Below are positions 27,583 to 36,437 of a stretch of 64,000 nucleotides of DNA, in pieces. How positions within the stretch are numbered: position 1 is the stretch's first letter; each line of letters begins with the position of its first letter. A program made the translations under genes and the position numbers. The DNA comes from Komarekiella atlantica HA4396-MV6. GTDB taxonomy: Bacteria; Cyanobacteriota; Cyanobacteriia; Cyanobacteriales; Nostocaceae. The stretch is taken from the NCBI GenBank assembly GCA_019359395.1, contig JAHHHK010000031.1, forward strand, positions 1-64,000. The letters are read 5' to 3'. The notes beneath the pieces were generated by a model. That model saw nothing but the letters and a program-made list of their open reading frames with translations. It did no database searches and was not told the DNA's origin.

Positions 27583-27876
27583 CTAGGGACTGGTCAACGG
27601 CTTACATTGAATCGCCTTCACATTTCGCAGATAGTTCAACTGTGGCTCGAAGTCAGTCGGACAGAAGACATAAACATTGTCCTGAGATCGGCTGATGACC
27701 AAACGGTAGCTGGGTGGAATCCCTTCAGAACCTTTGATCGCTTCGATTCTGGGAATCACTTGTGAACTGACTTGAGCCAGGGATGGAAAATTGAACACTA
27801 GGAGTACGCCGAACAGAATTGTAATTGCGATTGTGGTTGTAGTTGTGATTTTGATTGAAAGAATCTTTCGGTTCAT
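27583..27876 (-). CDS. Small secreted protein, unknown function
   Basis: 97 residues. The N-terminus has a Sec signal pattern (KITTTTTIAITILFGVLLVF, cleavage probably after SLAQ). The mature part has two Cys (VFCPTDF and AIQCKP) that could pair. No family recognised. It lies 17 bp downstream of the peptidoglycan-binding-domain gene, also exported, and probably shares its transcript. Confidence 0.6.
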   Translation of the reverse strand: MNRKILSIKITTTTTIAITILFGVLLVFNFPSLAQVSSQVIPRIEAIKGSEGIPPSYRLVISRSQDNVYVFCPTDFEPQLNYLRNVKAIQCKPLTSP

Positions 27877-27893
27877 GAGAAATCTCCTGTGAC

Positions 27894-28331
27894 TTATGGT
27901 TGTGTAATGTTCTGTTGTTTCCAGGGAAGCGGCGATCGATAGGGGTTCTCGTGCATATCCAGGACTTCCCAGGTTGTAGGATTGACTTGCCCTGTTACAG
28001 GGATTTCGTACCGTTGCTGTAAATCTCGGATCGCAGAAGCTGTGACTTCACCATAGATGCCATCGACGATCGCCCCTCTTGGATTGCCTAACCTCACACC
28101 TGCGGCTCCTAAAAAGCCATTGTCTTGAAGAATGCGCTGTAACAATTGCACGTTTCTGCCGCGATCTCCTTGGCGCAAGGTGGGTAAGGTTAAATCAGTG
28201 TATGCAGTTGCGATCAGAACGGGTGATGTTTGTTGTGAAGGAATGCTGTGTGCGATCGCTGAATGAGTGAATGAACTTCCGAGCAATCCTATAGCGATCG
28301 TTAGTAATCCAAAAATGGTTTGAGGTTTCAT
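27894..28331 (-). CDS. Peptidoglycan-binding-domain secreted protein
   Basis: 145 residues. Signal peptide (FGLLTIAIGLLGSSFTHSAI, cut near AHS), then a PG_binding_1 domain: LRQGDRGRNVQLLQRILQDN, IVDGIYGEVTASAIRDLQQR and GQVNPTTWEVL. No catalytic domain is attached, so it probably binds the cell wall only. AGGAGGACAATC precedes the ATG, giving an AGGAGG ribosome site. Confidence 0.88.
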   Translation of the reverse strand: MKPQTIFGLLTIAIGLLGSSFTHSAIAHSIPSQQTSPVLIATAYTDLTLPTLRQGDRGRNVQLLQRILQDNGFLGAAGVRLGNPRGAIVDGIYGEVTASAIRDLQQRYEIPVTGQVNPTTWEVLDMHENPYRSPLPWKQQNITQP

Positions 28332-28440
28332 GATTGTCCTCCTGATGGATCAGTTCTACTTAGCATCAATTCGTGTCGGAGTTATTACTCCATCTGCTTG
28401 CTCCGATCGGTGTGGAGCAGTGCTGCCACTGATGCGAAAC

Positions 28441-28842
28441 TCACGGAATAATTGCAGTAACGCGAATTTCAATCCGCATCGTTGGCAGTCCAAGCGCCGC
28501 GACTCCTACCTCTGTCCAAATTGGGGCATGGTTGGGCATGTAATGACGAAATAGCCTGACCATCACATCGTTAACTTCCGGGGGAAACCCACCAACATGG
28601 TAAGAATTAACGTGGACAACATGCTCCCAACCCGCACCAGCAGTCGCCAGGGTTCGCTCTACGTTCTGAAACGCCTGAGCAATCTCGTCCGCGAGCGATT
28701 CGGGAATTTGCAGATTGTCATCCCAGCCGCCTTGGCCGGATGTCTCCACTCGATTGTCAATTTTTACCGCTTGCGAGTAATGCAATTCATTCAGCATATA
28801 TTCGCCATAACCAGGAGTGACAAAAAACTTGGGCTTATTCAT
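28441..28842 (-). CDS. RidA/YjgF family protein, copy 1
   Basis: 133 residues from ATG 28842 (MNKPKFFVTPGYGEYML). RidA pattern: YSQAVKIDNRVETSGQGG, ESLADEIAQAFQNVERTLAT, GAGWEHVVHVNSYHVGG, GVAALGLPTMRIEIRVTAI with the substrate-binding Arg of IEIRVTA. Classic RidA deaminates reactive 2-aminoacrylate imines; this divergent group is not proven to. Two near-identical copies lie at 35.9 and 37.7 kb. Confidence 0.9.
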   Translation of the reverse strand: MNKPKFFVTPGYGEYMLNELHYSQAVKIDNRVETSGQGGWDDNLQIPESLADEIAQAFQNVERTLATAGAGWEHVVHVNSYHVGGFPPEVNDVMVRLFRHYMPNHAPIWTEVGVAALGLPTMRIEIRVTAIIP

Positions 28843-28920
28843 GGTGTTTCTTGTGTAGTACGTTTGACTATATCTCGCGTTGCTGAAACAAACTCGTTTC
28901 AGCATCATCCGATTTAGACA

Positions 28921-29349
28921 CTAATGTTCAGAATTCACTTGCCATGTAATCACAATGATTTCTGCAAACAGTAAGACAACTATTAGCCGCGAAAACGCTT
29001 GTAAAATGGCTTCCATCGTCCAGTTCTGACTCTGAACCTCCCAGATCATCCAAACAATATTAAATCCAATCACCAACCAGGGTAGAATGACCACTGAATT
29101 GCGGCTGCGATAGAAGCGGATCGTCGTCTCTCGCCAAAATGGGCTGAAGATACAAGCGATGTAGGATACTCCTGCACTGATGAACAGGCTGGTTTGAAGA
29201 CCCGGAGGCAGATTGGGGTATCCAAGCGCGATCGCCGTTAAACAAACTCCCAGCGAGAGATACAGGAAAGTAAACAAAGTAAATCGTTTCATTGTTAGAC
29301 AAGCTCCCGGCGAGAGATACAGGAAGGTAAACAAAGTAAATCGTTTCAT
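28921..29349 (-). CDS. Small membrane protein with duplicated start region
   Basis: 142 residues with about four hydrophobic helices (LFISAGVSYIACIF, VVILPWLVIGFNIVWMI, LIVVLLFAEIIVITW). The first 19 residues (MKRFTLFTFLYLSPGACLT) are repeated immediately as MKRFTLFTFLYLSLGVCLT: a 57-bp in-frame tandem duplication (29236-29349) that copies the start codon. Translation could begin at 29349 or 29292; only the former keeps the original upstream sequence. Function not recognised. Confidence 0.7.
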   Translation of the reverse strand: MKRFTLFTFLYLSPGACLTMKRFTLFTFLYLSLGVCLTAIALGYPNLPPGLQTSLFISAGVSYIACIFSPFWRETTIRFYRSRNSVVILPWLVIGFNIVWMIWEVQSQNWTMEAILQAFSRLIVVLLFAEIIVITWQVNSEH

Positions 29350-29418
29350 TCTTTGTAAATAAAGCTCAGCGATAATCTATTCCTATGTGGCTGACATGAC
29401 TCAGCCGATGAACAACAA

Positions 29419-30369
29419 TTAGTCCACATGCAGCACAGCCTTACCTGAAAATCTGCGCCCGATCAAATCAGCCGACGTTACGTCTGCTTCACGCCACGAA
29501 ACTGCTCGATCAATATGCGTTTTGAGCCGCCCCTGCTCAACTAACCTCAGTAGACGAGCCAGCCCAGAACTGGCACTTTCCAGATCTACTTCGGTGTACA
29601 GCGTGAACCCATAAAGCGTGCGCTGTCCTCCATTCTCGAAATAGAAGTCTGCCAGAGACAGCTTCATTTCGTTGCCGCTGCTACTGCCATAACAAACGCA
29701 GGTGCCTCCTTGAGCCAAAAACGCAGTTAGCTTCCCGACCAATTCACCTCCTACTCCATCGACAATCAGTCGATAAGGCGCGAACTGCTTGGCTTCTTGC
29801 CCGGTTTCAGTCACCACCACTTCATCCGCGCCATAATCTCGCACAAATGCTGCTTGCGCTGGCTGACGAATTTGGGCAACGACGCTGGCTCCCATCATCC
29901 GAGCAAGCTGCATGGCGAAGAGTCCCACTCCTCCGGTTGCCCCTGTGATCAGCACCCGACTTCCTAGTAAACGAGATCCCTTTTCTACTGCATACAGTGC
30001 TGTTAACCCCGCGACGGGCAGTGTGGCGGCATCGGTATGTGATACGCCCTTGGGAATGACAGCCAGAAAGCGAGTCGAAATTGCTACATATTCTGCCCAG
30101 CCCTCCGAGCGGATGGAGAGGGCGACAATTTTTGTCACTATGGGTGGACTACTACCTTCCTGTGCCGTTTGTTCAACAACGCCAACGACATCCCAGCCAA
30201 TTGGAGTGCCCAGTGGATCATTTTGCGATCACTTCAGTTCGCCCCGATTCATCGAAAATGCTTTGACGCGAATCAAGCACTCGTTAGCCTTCGGAGTGGG
30301 AACTTCAGTGTCTTGAAAGGTGAGGTTGCCAACGGCATCTGGTGAGCTTACGAGTCTACGCATCGCCAT
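29419..30369 (-). pseudogene. Zinc-type alcohol dehydrogenase with one in-frame TGA
   Basis: From ATG 30369 (MAMRRLVSSPDAVGNLTF) the frame is intact except for TGA at 30231-30229, in FSMNRGELK*SQNDPLGTPI, where relatives have Arg. A GTG at 30138 could restart, giving 239 residues with the cofactor motif ITGATGGVGLFAMQLAR and the rest of the MDR fold. The stop context on the minus strand is AAGTGATCGCAA; restoring CGA recreates GCGATCGC, so one C-to-T change explains it. Otherwise full length. Confidence 0.85.
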
Positions 30370-30529
30370 ATCCTTGTGTGTAGAGGGCTATAGTTTCATG
30401 TTCTAGATGGAACTGTTTCAATCAACTTGCTGTGACTCCTCCATCGATCGCTAACTAAGGGTTGCCCAGTGATGTAGCTAGTGGATCGGTTTAGGGTGAA
30501 GCAATCGTGAAATCACTTTAGAAAAAAAC

Positions 30530-31321
30530 TTAGACAAATCTTGCAAGCATTAGACTAAGAGCAAAGGAAAAGGCATGAACGCTGATATGGGCTAACATTG
30601 CAGCCTCTAGCGAATATTGCCAAAAGAGCCAGCCAAAAGCAATGCCAGCAATCCCATTCAGTAACAACGCCCGAATAATCACAACTGAAGTGAGTGGAAC
30701 AATCGCGGCAGTTGCGGGCAGGTGTAGTAGTCCAAATACCAACGCGGCTAGAACGATCGCACCCTGGTAAATCCCTTGACCTGGCAACGTAACGCCTTGT
30801 TTTAGCCCTTTCCACGCGATCCAAACAAGCAGCGACATTAAACCCCAGCGCATCAAAAGTTCCTCAGTGATGCCGCCATAGAACATTGCTGTGAGCAAAT
30901 TCAACCAACTTGGCTCTGTATTATTGGCTGCCCGCAGCGCTTCAGGTAGGACAGGTTGCATCAACCGATCGAGCAACAGGAGAACGATCGTCACCGCTGC
31001 ACCCACACCCAAGCTCCACTTCATCTCAACGGCAAAAGATGGAGACTTAGCGATGTGAAACACCCAATGATCAATCAAATGGGAGCTTAATCCAACACGA
31101 TAGGCACAACCAATTCCGATCAGAATGCTGATTGCCAGTAGAACTGTAAGCTGTAGTCCTTGCAGAAGCATTAAAATCCGCAGTGGAGGCACTTTTTCTA
31201 GTGTTTCTGGAGACAGTTTCGCTAACTGTTGCTCGACTAAAGGAATAGACGCGATCGTGTACATCACAATTCCCACACTGCCCAATACAAATAAAATGCC
31301 GAATTGTTTCAGAATTGCCAT
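30530..31321 (-). CDS. CPBP-family intramembrane metalloprotease 1
   Basis: 263 residues, about seven hydrophobic segments. CPBP (Abi/CaaX-like) motifs: EELLMRWG near 153 (paired Glu and Arg), FGLLHLPATAA near 195 (His) and MLAHISVHAFSF near the end (His). Family members include prenyl-endopeptidase relatives and bacteriocin-immunity proteins. A second, unrelated-in-detail CPBP gene lies 28 bp upstream. Confidence 0.88.
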   Translation of the reverse strand: MAILKQFGILFVLGSVGIVMYTIASIPLVEQQLAKLSPETLEKVPPLRILMLLQGLQLTVLLAISILIGIGCAYRVGLSSHLIDHWVFHIAKSPSFAVEMKWSLGVGAAVTIVLLLLDRLMQPVLPEALRAANNTEPSWLNLLTAMFYGGITEELLMRWGLMSLLVWIAWKGLKQGVTLPGQGIYQGAIVLAALVFGLLHLPATAAIVPLTSVVIIRALLLNGIAGIAFGWLFWQYSLEAAMLAHISVHAFSFALSLMLARFV

Positions 31322-31349
31322 TGGCTTAATCTCCAGATGATCCGTCCTA

Positions 31350-32096
31350 TTAGCCCATGCCAGCAGCTACCATCACCAGAATTGTGGGCAAGTTGAAAAC
31401 GACGTGAACAATGACAGCAGTCCAGACCGAGCCGCTGCGGCGGAAGACCTCGGCAGTGGCGAGACCTGCTACCACCGCCGCAGGAAAGACGATATTGATG
31501 CCGTGAGCGAGGGCGAAGATCACGGTGCTACCCACAACTGCGATCACCGGACGACTGTAGCGGAGCAGCGCGTTAGCGACGACACCCCGAAAGAACAACT
31601 CCTCGCCAAGAGGCGTGACGATACCGAGGAACAACGTGGCTAAAACCAGGGATAGTACTCCGCCGCTACCGCCCTCTGCGTACACACCCTGAACATTGTT
31701 GGTGTTCCCGGTGATCTGAATCCAGCCCAGAACTGCCAATCCCTTGAGTACAAAGGCAACCAGTCCGACTCCGATCGCAATGAGCAACCAGCGCTTAGAG
31801 ACCGGACGCACACCGAAGGCGTTCAGGGAACGAATCCGCAGCCGCACAGCCACCGCGAACGCGGTTAGCGTGGCGACACCCGTCCACGAAGTCAAAATCA
31901 GTCCGTAGACCACGGGGTCAAAACCGAGCCGCCTGAGTAGCGAGCCAACCCCGAATCCGACGATCGCCAAGACGACAAGACCCACAATGATCTCAAGCCA
32001 GCCCGGACGGGAGGGCTTGTTAGGTGCAGACTGCTCCGAGGACGCGATGGGGGACTTACATGGCTGCTGCGAGTAGTCAGAAGGCACTTTAGACAT
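31350..32096 (-). CDS. CPBP-family intramembrane metalloprotease 2
   Basis: 248 residues. Hydrophilic N-terminus (MSKVPSDYSQQPCKSPIASS), then several helices with the CPBP signature GEELFFRGVVANALL (paired Glu, Arg), FALAHGINIVFPAA (His) and VIVHVVFNLPTI (His). ATG 32096 is favoured over TTG 32105 because AGGAG lies 9 bp before it. GC-rich. The N-terminal sequence reappears as a stub in front of RidA copy 2 at 36.3 kb. Confidence 0.88.
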   Translation of the reverse strand: MSKVPSDYSQQPCKSPIASSEQSAPNKPSRPGWLEIIVGLVVLAIVGFGVGSLLRRLGFDPVVYGLILTSWTGVATLTAFAVAVRLRIRSLNAFGVRPVSKRWLLIAIGVGLVAFVLKGLAVLGWIQITGNTNNVQGVYAEGGSGGVLSLVLATLFLGIVTPLGEELFFRGVVANALLRYSRPVIAVVGSTVIFALAHGINIVFPAAVVAGLATAEVFRRSGSVWTAVIVHVVFNLPTILVMVAAGMG

Positions 32097-32164
32097 GATG
32101 ATCAACTCCTTTGATCCATTTGCTGATGGTTTTACGAACTGACGAGATCACCGACGACCAATTC

Positions 32165-32583
32165 GGTATTGAGCCGAGATATAAGTAAAAACCTGCAAGA
32201 TGGTCTCGAAACTCATACTATATATAGGGTTCAGCCATTTTTTAAGTAAAATTGGCAGGATAACGTAAATCTTGGGTATGTATCGCTACAAAAACTAGAG
32301 TATTTATTAATTTTATTTACAGGTTTTACAGTAAGGACTTTGAGTATCCTTCGCAATGGATTGTCTGTAACTATTACAGGCAAAGGATTATAGCCCAAAA
32401 TATTAGCCTTCTACCACAGAGTATTTATTAAACTCTTGGGTTGGCGAAAAGCAATTATTGACCCTCAAACTGCAAGTATCTTCAGGCAAAATCCTACTTT
32501 CGCTTAAAAAACGTTCAAACTTGTATACAGCAGGGCTTTTCAGACTATCTTGCTGTTTTTTACTTGTATCTCGGCTCAATACC
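32165..32583. repeat. 27-bp inverted repeat pair enclosing a gene-free stretch
   Basis: The sequence at 32165-32191 (GGTATTGAGCCGAGATATAA, then GTAAAAA) returns inverted at 32557-32583 with one mismatch. The enclosed 365 bp have no open frame I can support. The core ATTGAGCCGAGATAT also occurs at 59.68 kb. This may be a degenerate transposable element or two recombination scars; the element type is unknown. Confidence 0.55.
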
Positions 32584-32678
32584 TAGATAAGGCCATTACA
32601 AATGCCTTAGATGCTGTAACTAAAAAAGACATTATTGGATGGTTCACGCACTGCTGTTACTATATTGCACCCAACTGA
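32581..32678 (+). pseudogene. IS630-type transposase C-terminal remnant
   Basis: The + strand reads YLDKAITNALDAVTKKDIIG, WFTHCCYYIAPN, stop, the characteristic IS630 transposase ending (DILGWFTHCGY in relatives). It begins directly at the right inverted repeat. Only about 32 codons remain. Confidence 0.65.
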
Positions 32679-32739
32679 GAACCGCTATAAGTTTGGGACA
32701 AGCGCGTACAATGAAACCTACTTTGGCACGGTGATACCC

Positions 32740-33789
32740 TTAGCTACTATGAACTTTACGCCGTAGTAAACTTATTATACCTATACAAGATATCAAAGCT
32801 ACAACATTTGATGGTTCAGGAACAGTTGGTGTTTTCTGTGTATCTAAGAAATTGGCCATATCTTCACCAATGATTTGATGTACACGACGAGTAGGATGAA
32901 TCTCGTCGAAGTAATAATAATTATCAGGTGTTGAACAACCAGGCTCTAACCCCCCAGTGGTGTATAAAAGTTTGCAGGCATCATTTATATTGGTAAAACC
33001 AAATGTCGCTGGGGTAGAGCGAATTTTGTTGCTAATTGCAACATGGTCATACAGTGCAACTTCGACACCTAATTGCTTATTCAGGGTATCGAGTTGACCG
33101 GGAAGACTTTTATTGATAACATCTCTAAACTTAGCTGCCTCTTCTGAGTATTGCTCAAAAAGTGGTAATGCAGCTAAATCTGTAGAATTTACAACAAAAA
33201 ACTGTTCTGCACCTAGCACTGCAAGTTGTGATATTCCAGAAACAATATTGTTAACAGCAGCATCAGCTAATACATCGACCGAACCAGTCTGATTATTAAA
33301 AAACCTTTCTAATAAGTCATTTGTAGATATAAAAATGAAGTATAATCCCTTAGAATCTGGCACGCGATTAACTTCTGCTTTATATTCTTCGATTTGACCG
33401 AATAAACCAGTATTTTGATATTTATCAAGCCAAGTACTTAAATTGCCATTACCGCTTTTTGCACCACCCACAGCATAATTTGTTAATTGTAATTTTTTTT
33501 GTTTTGCTAGTACCTCAACTGATGTTAAGCCGGGATTATTTGTCCATCGACCATCAGAGTCATACACGTCTACTTGGGGGAATATAAATGCTCCAGGCAC
33601 CCCAGAGTTAACTGCTGCTGTTGTAATCCGAAGTGCTGCCCCATTATCTGAATAGCTATCACCAAAACCATAAATACGAGAAATAGAGTTGAAAGAAGCA
33701 GCATAAGCATTATTAACACTTACACACAAAAAAGCCGCACTACTTACTGTGGCAGTAACAAATGTCTTGAAAGTTGTATTTTTCAGCAT
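32740..33789 (-). CDS. SGNH/GDSL esterase with PEP-CTERM anchor
   Basis: 349 residues. Sec signal (VTATVSSAAFLCVSVNNAYA), then GDSL block I IYGFGDSYSDNG (nucleophile Ser near 47), block III-like ISTNDLLERF (Asn) and block V YFDEIHPTRRVHQ (Asp-x-x-His). The C-terminus VPEPSNVVALISCIGIISLL plus RRK is a PEP-CTERM sorting signal, so the enzyme is expected to be delivered to the cell surface or outer matrix. Probably an extracellular lipase or esterase. AT-rich like the NRPS region and unlike most island genes. Confidence 0.92.
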   Translation of the reverse strand: MLKNTTFKTFVTATVSSAAFLCVSVNNAYAASFNSISRIYGFGDSYSDNGAALRITTAAVNSGVPGAFIFPQVDVYDSDGRWTNNPGLTSVEVLAKQKKLQLTNYAVGGAKSGNGNLSTWLDKYQNTGLFGQIEEYKAEVNRVPDSKGLYFIFISTNDLLERFFNNQTGSVDVLADAAVNNIVSGISQLAVLGAEQFFVVNSTDLAALPLFEQYSEEAAKFRDVINKSLPGQLDTLNKQLGVEVALYDHVAISNKIRSTPATFGFTNINDACKLLYTTGGLEPGCSTPDNYYYFDEIHPTRRVHQIIGEDMANFLDTQKTPTVPEPSNVVALISCIGIISLLRRKVHSS

Positions 33790-33860
33790 AGATCAATGCA
33801 TTTCCCAATATCTAAAATTATGTTCAAAGGTGTAACCTTTACTTTTAATTCACTATGCTT

Positions 33861-33900
33861 ATTCATGGTGTTCCTCTGTTCAGTAACGATTGTCGATAAG
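33861..33900 (-). repeat. Stub of the RidA leader and start codon
   Basis: The minus strand reads ACTGAACAGAGGAACACCAT then GAATAAGC, matching the ribosome site, ATG and first codons of RidA copies 2 and 3. After MNK the RidA sequence is lost. It lies upstream of the esterase and downstream of the SnoaL-like gene. Confidence 0.6.
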
Positions 33901-34012
33901 CGAAGTGAAATCGTAGTAAAAGCGAAAAAATTCACGGCTTTACAGCAATTCTTGATTATCACTCGGCGGACTTTCTGCTTTGCAAGAATACATCCTGACT
34001 TTTGCAGATGAT

Positions 34013-34390
34013 TTACGCCGCGCTGCTGGTTTCATCCTTGACCTCGGTTTTGATAACGAAAGCCCTTAACTCGACAATATTATCGCCGCGAAAGCGCCAG
34101 ATGTCGCAGTACGAGTAATCAGCCGCCTTCCCGTCTTCGTCCTTCATGGTGATGTCGCCGAGTGCCGTGACGAAATCACCCTCAGCGATTAAGTTAGCGA
34201 CCCTAAACTTTGGCGGCTCTATGTATGTCATTGCCATCCATTGGCGAACGGCTTCTTTTCCTTTAAGGGTCTTGTCACCTACAAATGTCCATTCCATGTC
34301 GTCAGCGCAGAACGACAAAAATTCTTCATTGTTGCCTTGAGCGATCGCCGCGTTTCCCTCTTCTAAGATGGCTTTATTTTTGTCTGGCAT
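34013..34390 (-). CDS. SnoaL/NTF2-like protein, intact copy
   Basis: 125 residues from ATG 34390, chosen because AGGAGAG lies 6 bp before it (a TTG at 34411 would put the ribosome site inside the gene). NTF2-fold pattern: KNKAILEEGNAAIAQGNNEE, FLSFCADDMEWTFVGD, KEAVRQWMAM, FVTALGDITMKDEDGKAADY, YCDIWRFRGDNIVELRAF. Activity unknown. The parent form of three shortened or fused copies at 27.5, 37.6 and 46.47 kb. Confidence 0.88.
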   Translation of the reverse strand: MPDKNKAILEEGNAAIAQGNNEEFLSFCADDMEWTFVGDKTLKGKEAVRQWMAMTYIEPPKFRVANLIAEGDFVTALGDITMKDEDGKAADYSYCDIWRFRGDNIVELRAFVIKTEVKDETSSAA

Positions 34391-34455
34391 CTGAATCTCT
34401 CCTCTATTCAAGTTGTCTTTGTTTTAGCCAACTTGAGTTTAGTAAGTTCCAACAC

Positions 34456-35394
34456 TCAACTTTGAGTATGCTCCAGCGCAACTCGATCCCAATGTCCTAA
34501 GTTGGCTGCTGCTTCATAGGTGCTTTGGAGAAAAGCAAGGAGCATTGCATCTGGATCGTCAGTTTGTCTCACGGCTTCATAGGGTAAGATAAACTCTTGC
34601 ATCTCTGAGCTGTAAAAAGCTTCTCTGGGTTGGATCGGGTAATCACGGAAACCTTCCGGCGTAGGGTAAGCGTAAGCGTAAAAAACAGGCTCCACAATTG
34701 ACCCACCCCCTGGCCAAAAGCCGCAACTACTAACTTCGTGTGAATAGGCTTCGCGCGTGACCCAATCTGCCATATTCGGAACTCCCCCTGGGTGTTCTGG
34801 CGCACGACGACCAGAGAAACGGGTCACAGCCAAGTCAAAGCTGCCCCAAAAGAAATGCACAGGGCTGGATTTACCAGTAAACTGTGAACGGAAGACGGTC
34901 ATGATGCGATCGACTTGCACAAGAATTCGCCAGAATCGTTGTGCATATTCCGGATCATAAGCTGCGTGTTGATAGTCCTGAGCGAACGGGATGGGTTCTG
35001 ACACTTCTTGCGGCATCGTCCAGATTCGGACTTCGATGCCGATGTTGCTCAAGGTAGTCAGCACCATTTGGTAAAAATCTGCAACAGCGCGAGGAGACAG
35101 TGCAATTCTTTTAGTAATGCCGTCGCTAGTGTCGATTTGTAGTTGATGGTCGAGAAAATCAAAGCTAATTTGAAAGTTACGAGTTCCGCAAGGGATTGAA
35201 GCAGTTATTAGTCCACGCGGTGTGACATAAAGAGTAGATTGCCACCAGTGATTGAGTTTAGGTGCCAGTGCCAACCGGATTTTACCGATGATTTGCGTCC
35301 ATAGATGGAGAGTTGCACAGGTATCCTGCCAAGCTGCTAAGGGCAAACTGGGCCAAACGATGTCAATGGAAGTACTTTGATTAGAAACAGTCAT
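34456..35394 (-). CDS. DUF5996-family protein, full-length copy
   Basis: 312 residues from ATG 35394 (MTVSNQSTSIDIVWPSLPLA). The family body is complete: ATLHLWTQIIGKIRLALAP, SPVHFFWGSFDLAVTRFSGR, APEHPGGVPNMADWVTREA, SHEVSSCGFWPGGG, FILPYEAVRQTDDPDAML, and a Trp/Tyr-rich C-terminus. No catalytic motif is known to me. The UBP zinc-finger gene lies 70 bp upstream on the same strand, as with the truncated copy at 25.2 kb. Confidence 0.88.
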   Translation of the reverse strand: MTVSNQSTSIDIVWPSLPLAAWQDTCATLHLWTQIIGKIRLALAPKLNHWWQSTLYVTPRGLITASIPCGTRNFQISFDFLDHQLQIDTSDGITKRIALSPRAVADFYQMVLTTLSNIGIEVRIWTMPQEVSEPIPFAQDYQHAAYDPEYAQRFWRILVQVDRIMTVFRSQFTGKSSPVHFFWGSFDLAVTRFSGRRAPEHPGGVPNMADWVTREAYSHEVSSCGFWPGGGSIVEPVFYAYAYPTPEGFRDYPIQPREAFYSSEMQEFILPYEAVRQTDDPDAMLLAFLQSTYEAAANLGHWDRVALEHTQS

Positions 35395-35464
35395 GAAAAT
35401 CACCCACATGAGGAGAACATGTTGAAGAAATGAGAAGGAAATCTAGATGAAATCAGAATCGCTA

Positions 35465-35740
35465 TCAATAGTCTTTTCTCTGTTCATCTGCAAAACACCA
35501 TAACCACTGCTCCCCCAATTCAGCCGAACTAACCACTGCATGACTGGTTGCTTCATAATGACGACGAGCATGTTGATGCTCAGAAGAATCGCAGCACAGC
35601 ATTTTGCCACAGGTTTGGCAAATCCGGAGGTGTACCCAGCGGCTATTTATTTTAATGCACTCTTCACAACGAAATATGGGATAGGCTGCTTTAGAAATCA
35701 GGTTTTCCGCAGTTAGATGGTTGAGATGTTCGCAGGTCAT
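35465..35740 (-). CDS. UBP-type zinc-finger protein, second copy
   Basis: 91 residues, complete, about 80 percent identical by eye to the 25.9-kb copy. Zinc ligands are all kept: CEHLNHL, CEECIK, CQTCGK, CCDSSEHQHARRHYEATSHA. The conserved tail ELGEQWLWCFADEQ is also shared, which suggests that more than the zinc site is under selection. Sits between RidA copy 2 and DUF5996. Confidence 0.88.
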   Translation of the reverse strand: MTCEHLNHLTAENLISKAAYPIFRCEECIKINSRWVHLRICQTCGKMLCCDSSEHQHARRHYEATSHAVVSSAELGEQWLWCFADEQRKDY

Positions 35741-35870
35741 AGTTTTTTGGTATCCCTGGCAGGAGACAATGGTGAACAGAATGATTGAGGCTGATGTGAA
35801 ATCTGAAATTAGGGCGTGTCCTTCTCCTCAGTGTAGTCGCCGAATAAACCCCTTGCCGCTTGTGCAAAAT

Positions 35871-36272
35871 TCACGGAACAATTGCAGTAACGCGAATTTC
35901 AACACGCATTTTTGGAAGTGCAAGAGCTGCAACTCCTACCTCTGTCCAAATTGGGGCATGGTTGGGCATGTAATGACGAAATAGCTTGACCATCGCATCG
36001 TTCACCTCTGGGGGAAACCCGCCAACATGGTAAGAATTGACGTGGACAACATGCTCCCAACCCGCACCAGCCGTTGCCAAGGTTCGCTCTATGTTCCGAA
36101 ACGTCTGGGCAATTTCGTCTGCGATCGCTTCGGGAATTTGTAGATTGTCATCAATGCCGCCTTGTCCGGATGTCTCCACTCGATTGTCAATTTTTACTGC
36201 CTGCGAGTAATGCAATTGATTCAGCATGTATTCCCCATAACCGGGAGTGACAAAAAACTTGGGCTTATTCAT
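35871..36272 (-). CDS. RidA/YjgF family protein, copy 2
   Basis: 133 residues from ATG 36272, after AGGAACACC. Nearly identical to copies 1 and 3 (FFVTPGYGEYMLNQLHYSQA, VETSGQGGIDDNLQIPEAI, GVAALALPKMRVEIRVTAI). The frame continues upstream into an unrelated leader that is the stub of a CPBP gene, so a fused product starting at 36365 is possible, but the ribosome site supports 36272. Confidence 0.9.
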   Translation of the reverse strand: MNKPKFFVTPGYGEYMLNQLHYSQAVKIDNRVETSGQGGIDDNLQIPEAIADEIAQTFRNIERTLATAGAGWEHVVHVNSYHVGGFPPEVNDAMVKLFRHYMPNHAPIWTEVGVAALALPKMRVEIRVTAIVP

Positions 36273-36289
36273 GGTGTTCCTTTGTTCAG

Positions 36290-36365
36290 CACGTTTGACT
36301 TGAGCCGAGAACGCGGCAGCGGACTTCCCTGGCTTCTGGGGGTGGTTAGAAGACACTTTAGACAT
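36290..36365 (-). pseudogene. CPBP protease N-terminal stub ahead of RidA
   Basis: From ATG 36365 the frame reads MSKVSSNHPQKPGKSAAAFS, clearly related to the start of the CPBP gene at 32096 (MSKVPSDYSQQPCKSPIASS). After about 25 codons it joins the RidA leader. Only the start region of the gene survives. Confidence 0.6.
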
Positions 36366-36437
36366 GGTGATGAGTTCTCCTGGGAATGCCGCATTGAATT
36401 CTCGTTTGATCCAACTTGAATATAACGAGTTCCAGCC

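Noticed and set aside
33796-34011. Possible + strand gene of 71 codons
   Set aside because: It runs over the esterase leader and RidA stub, has no ribosome site and no family resemblance.
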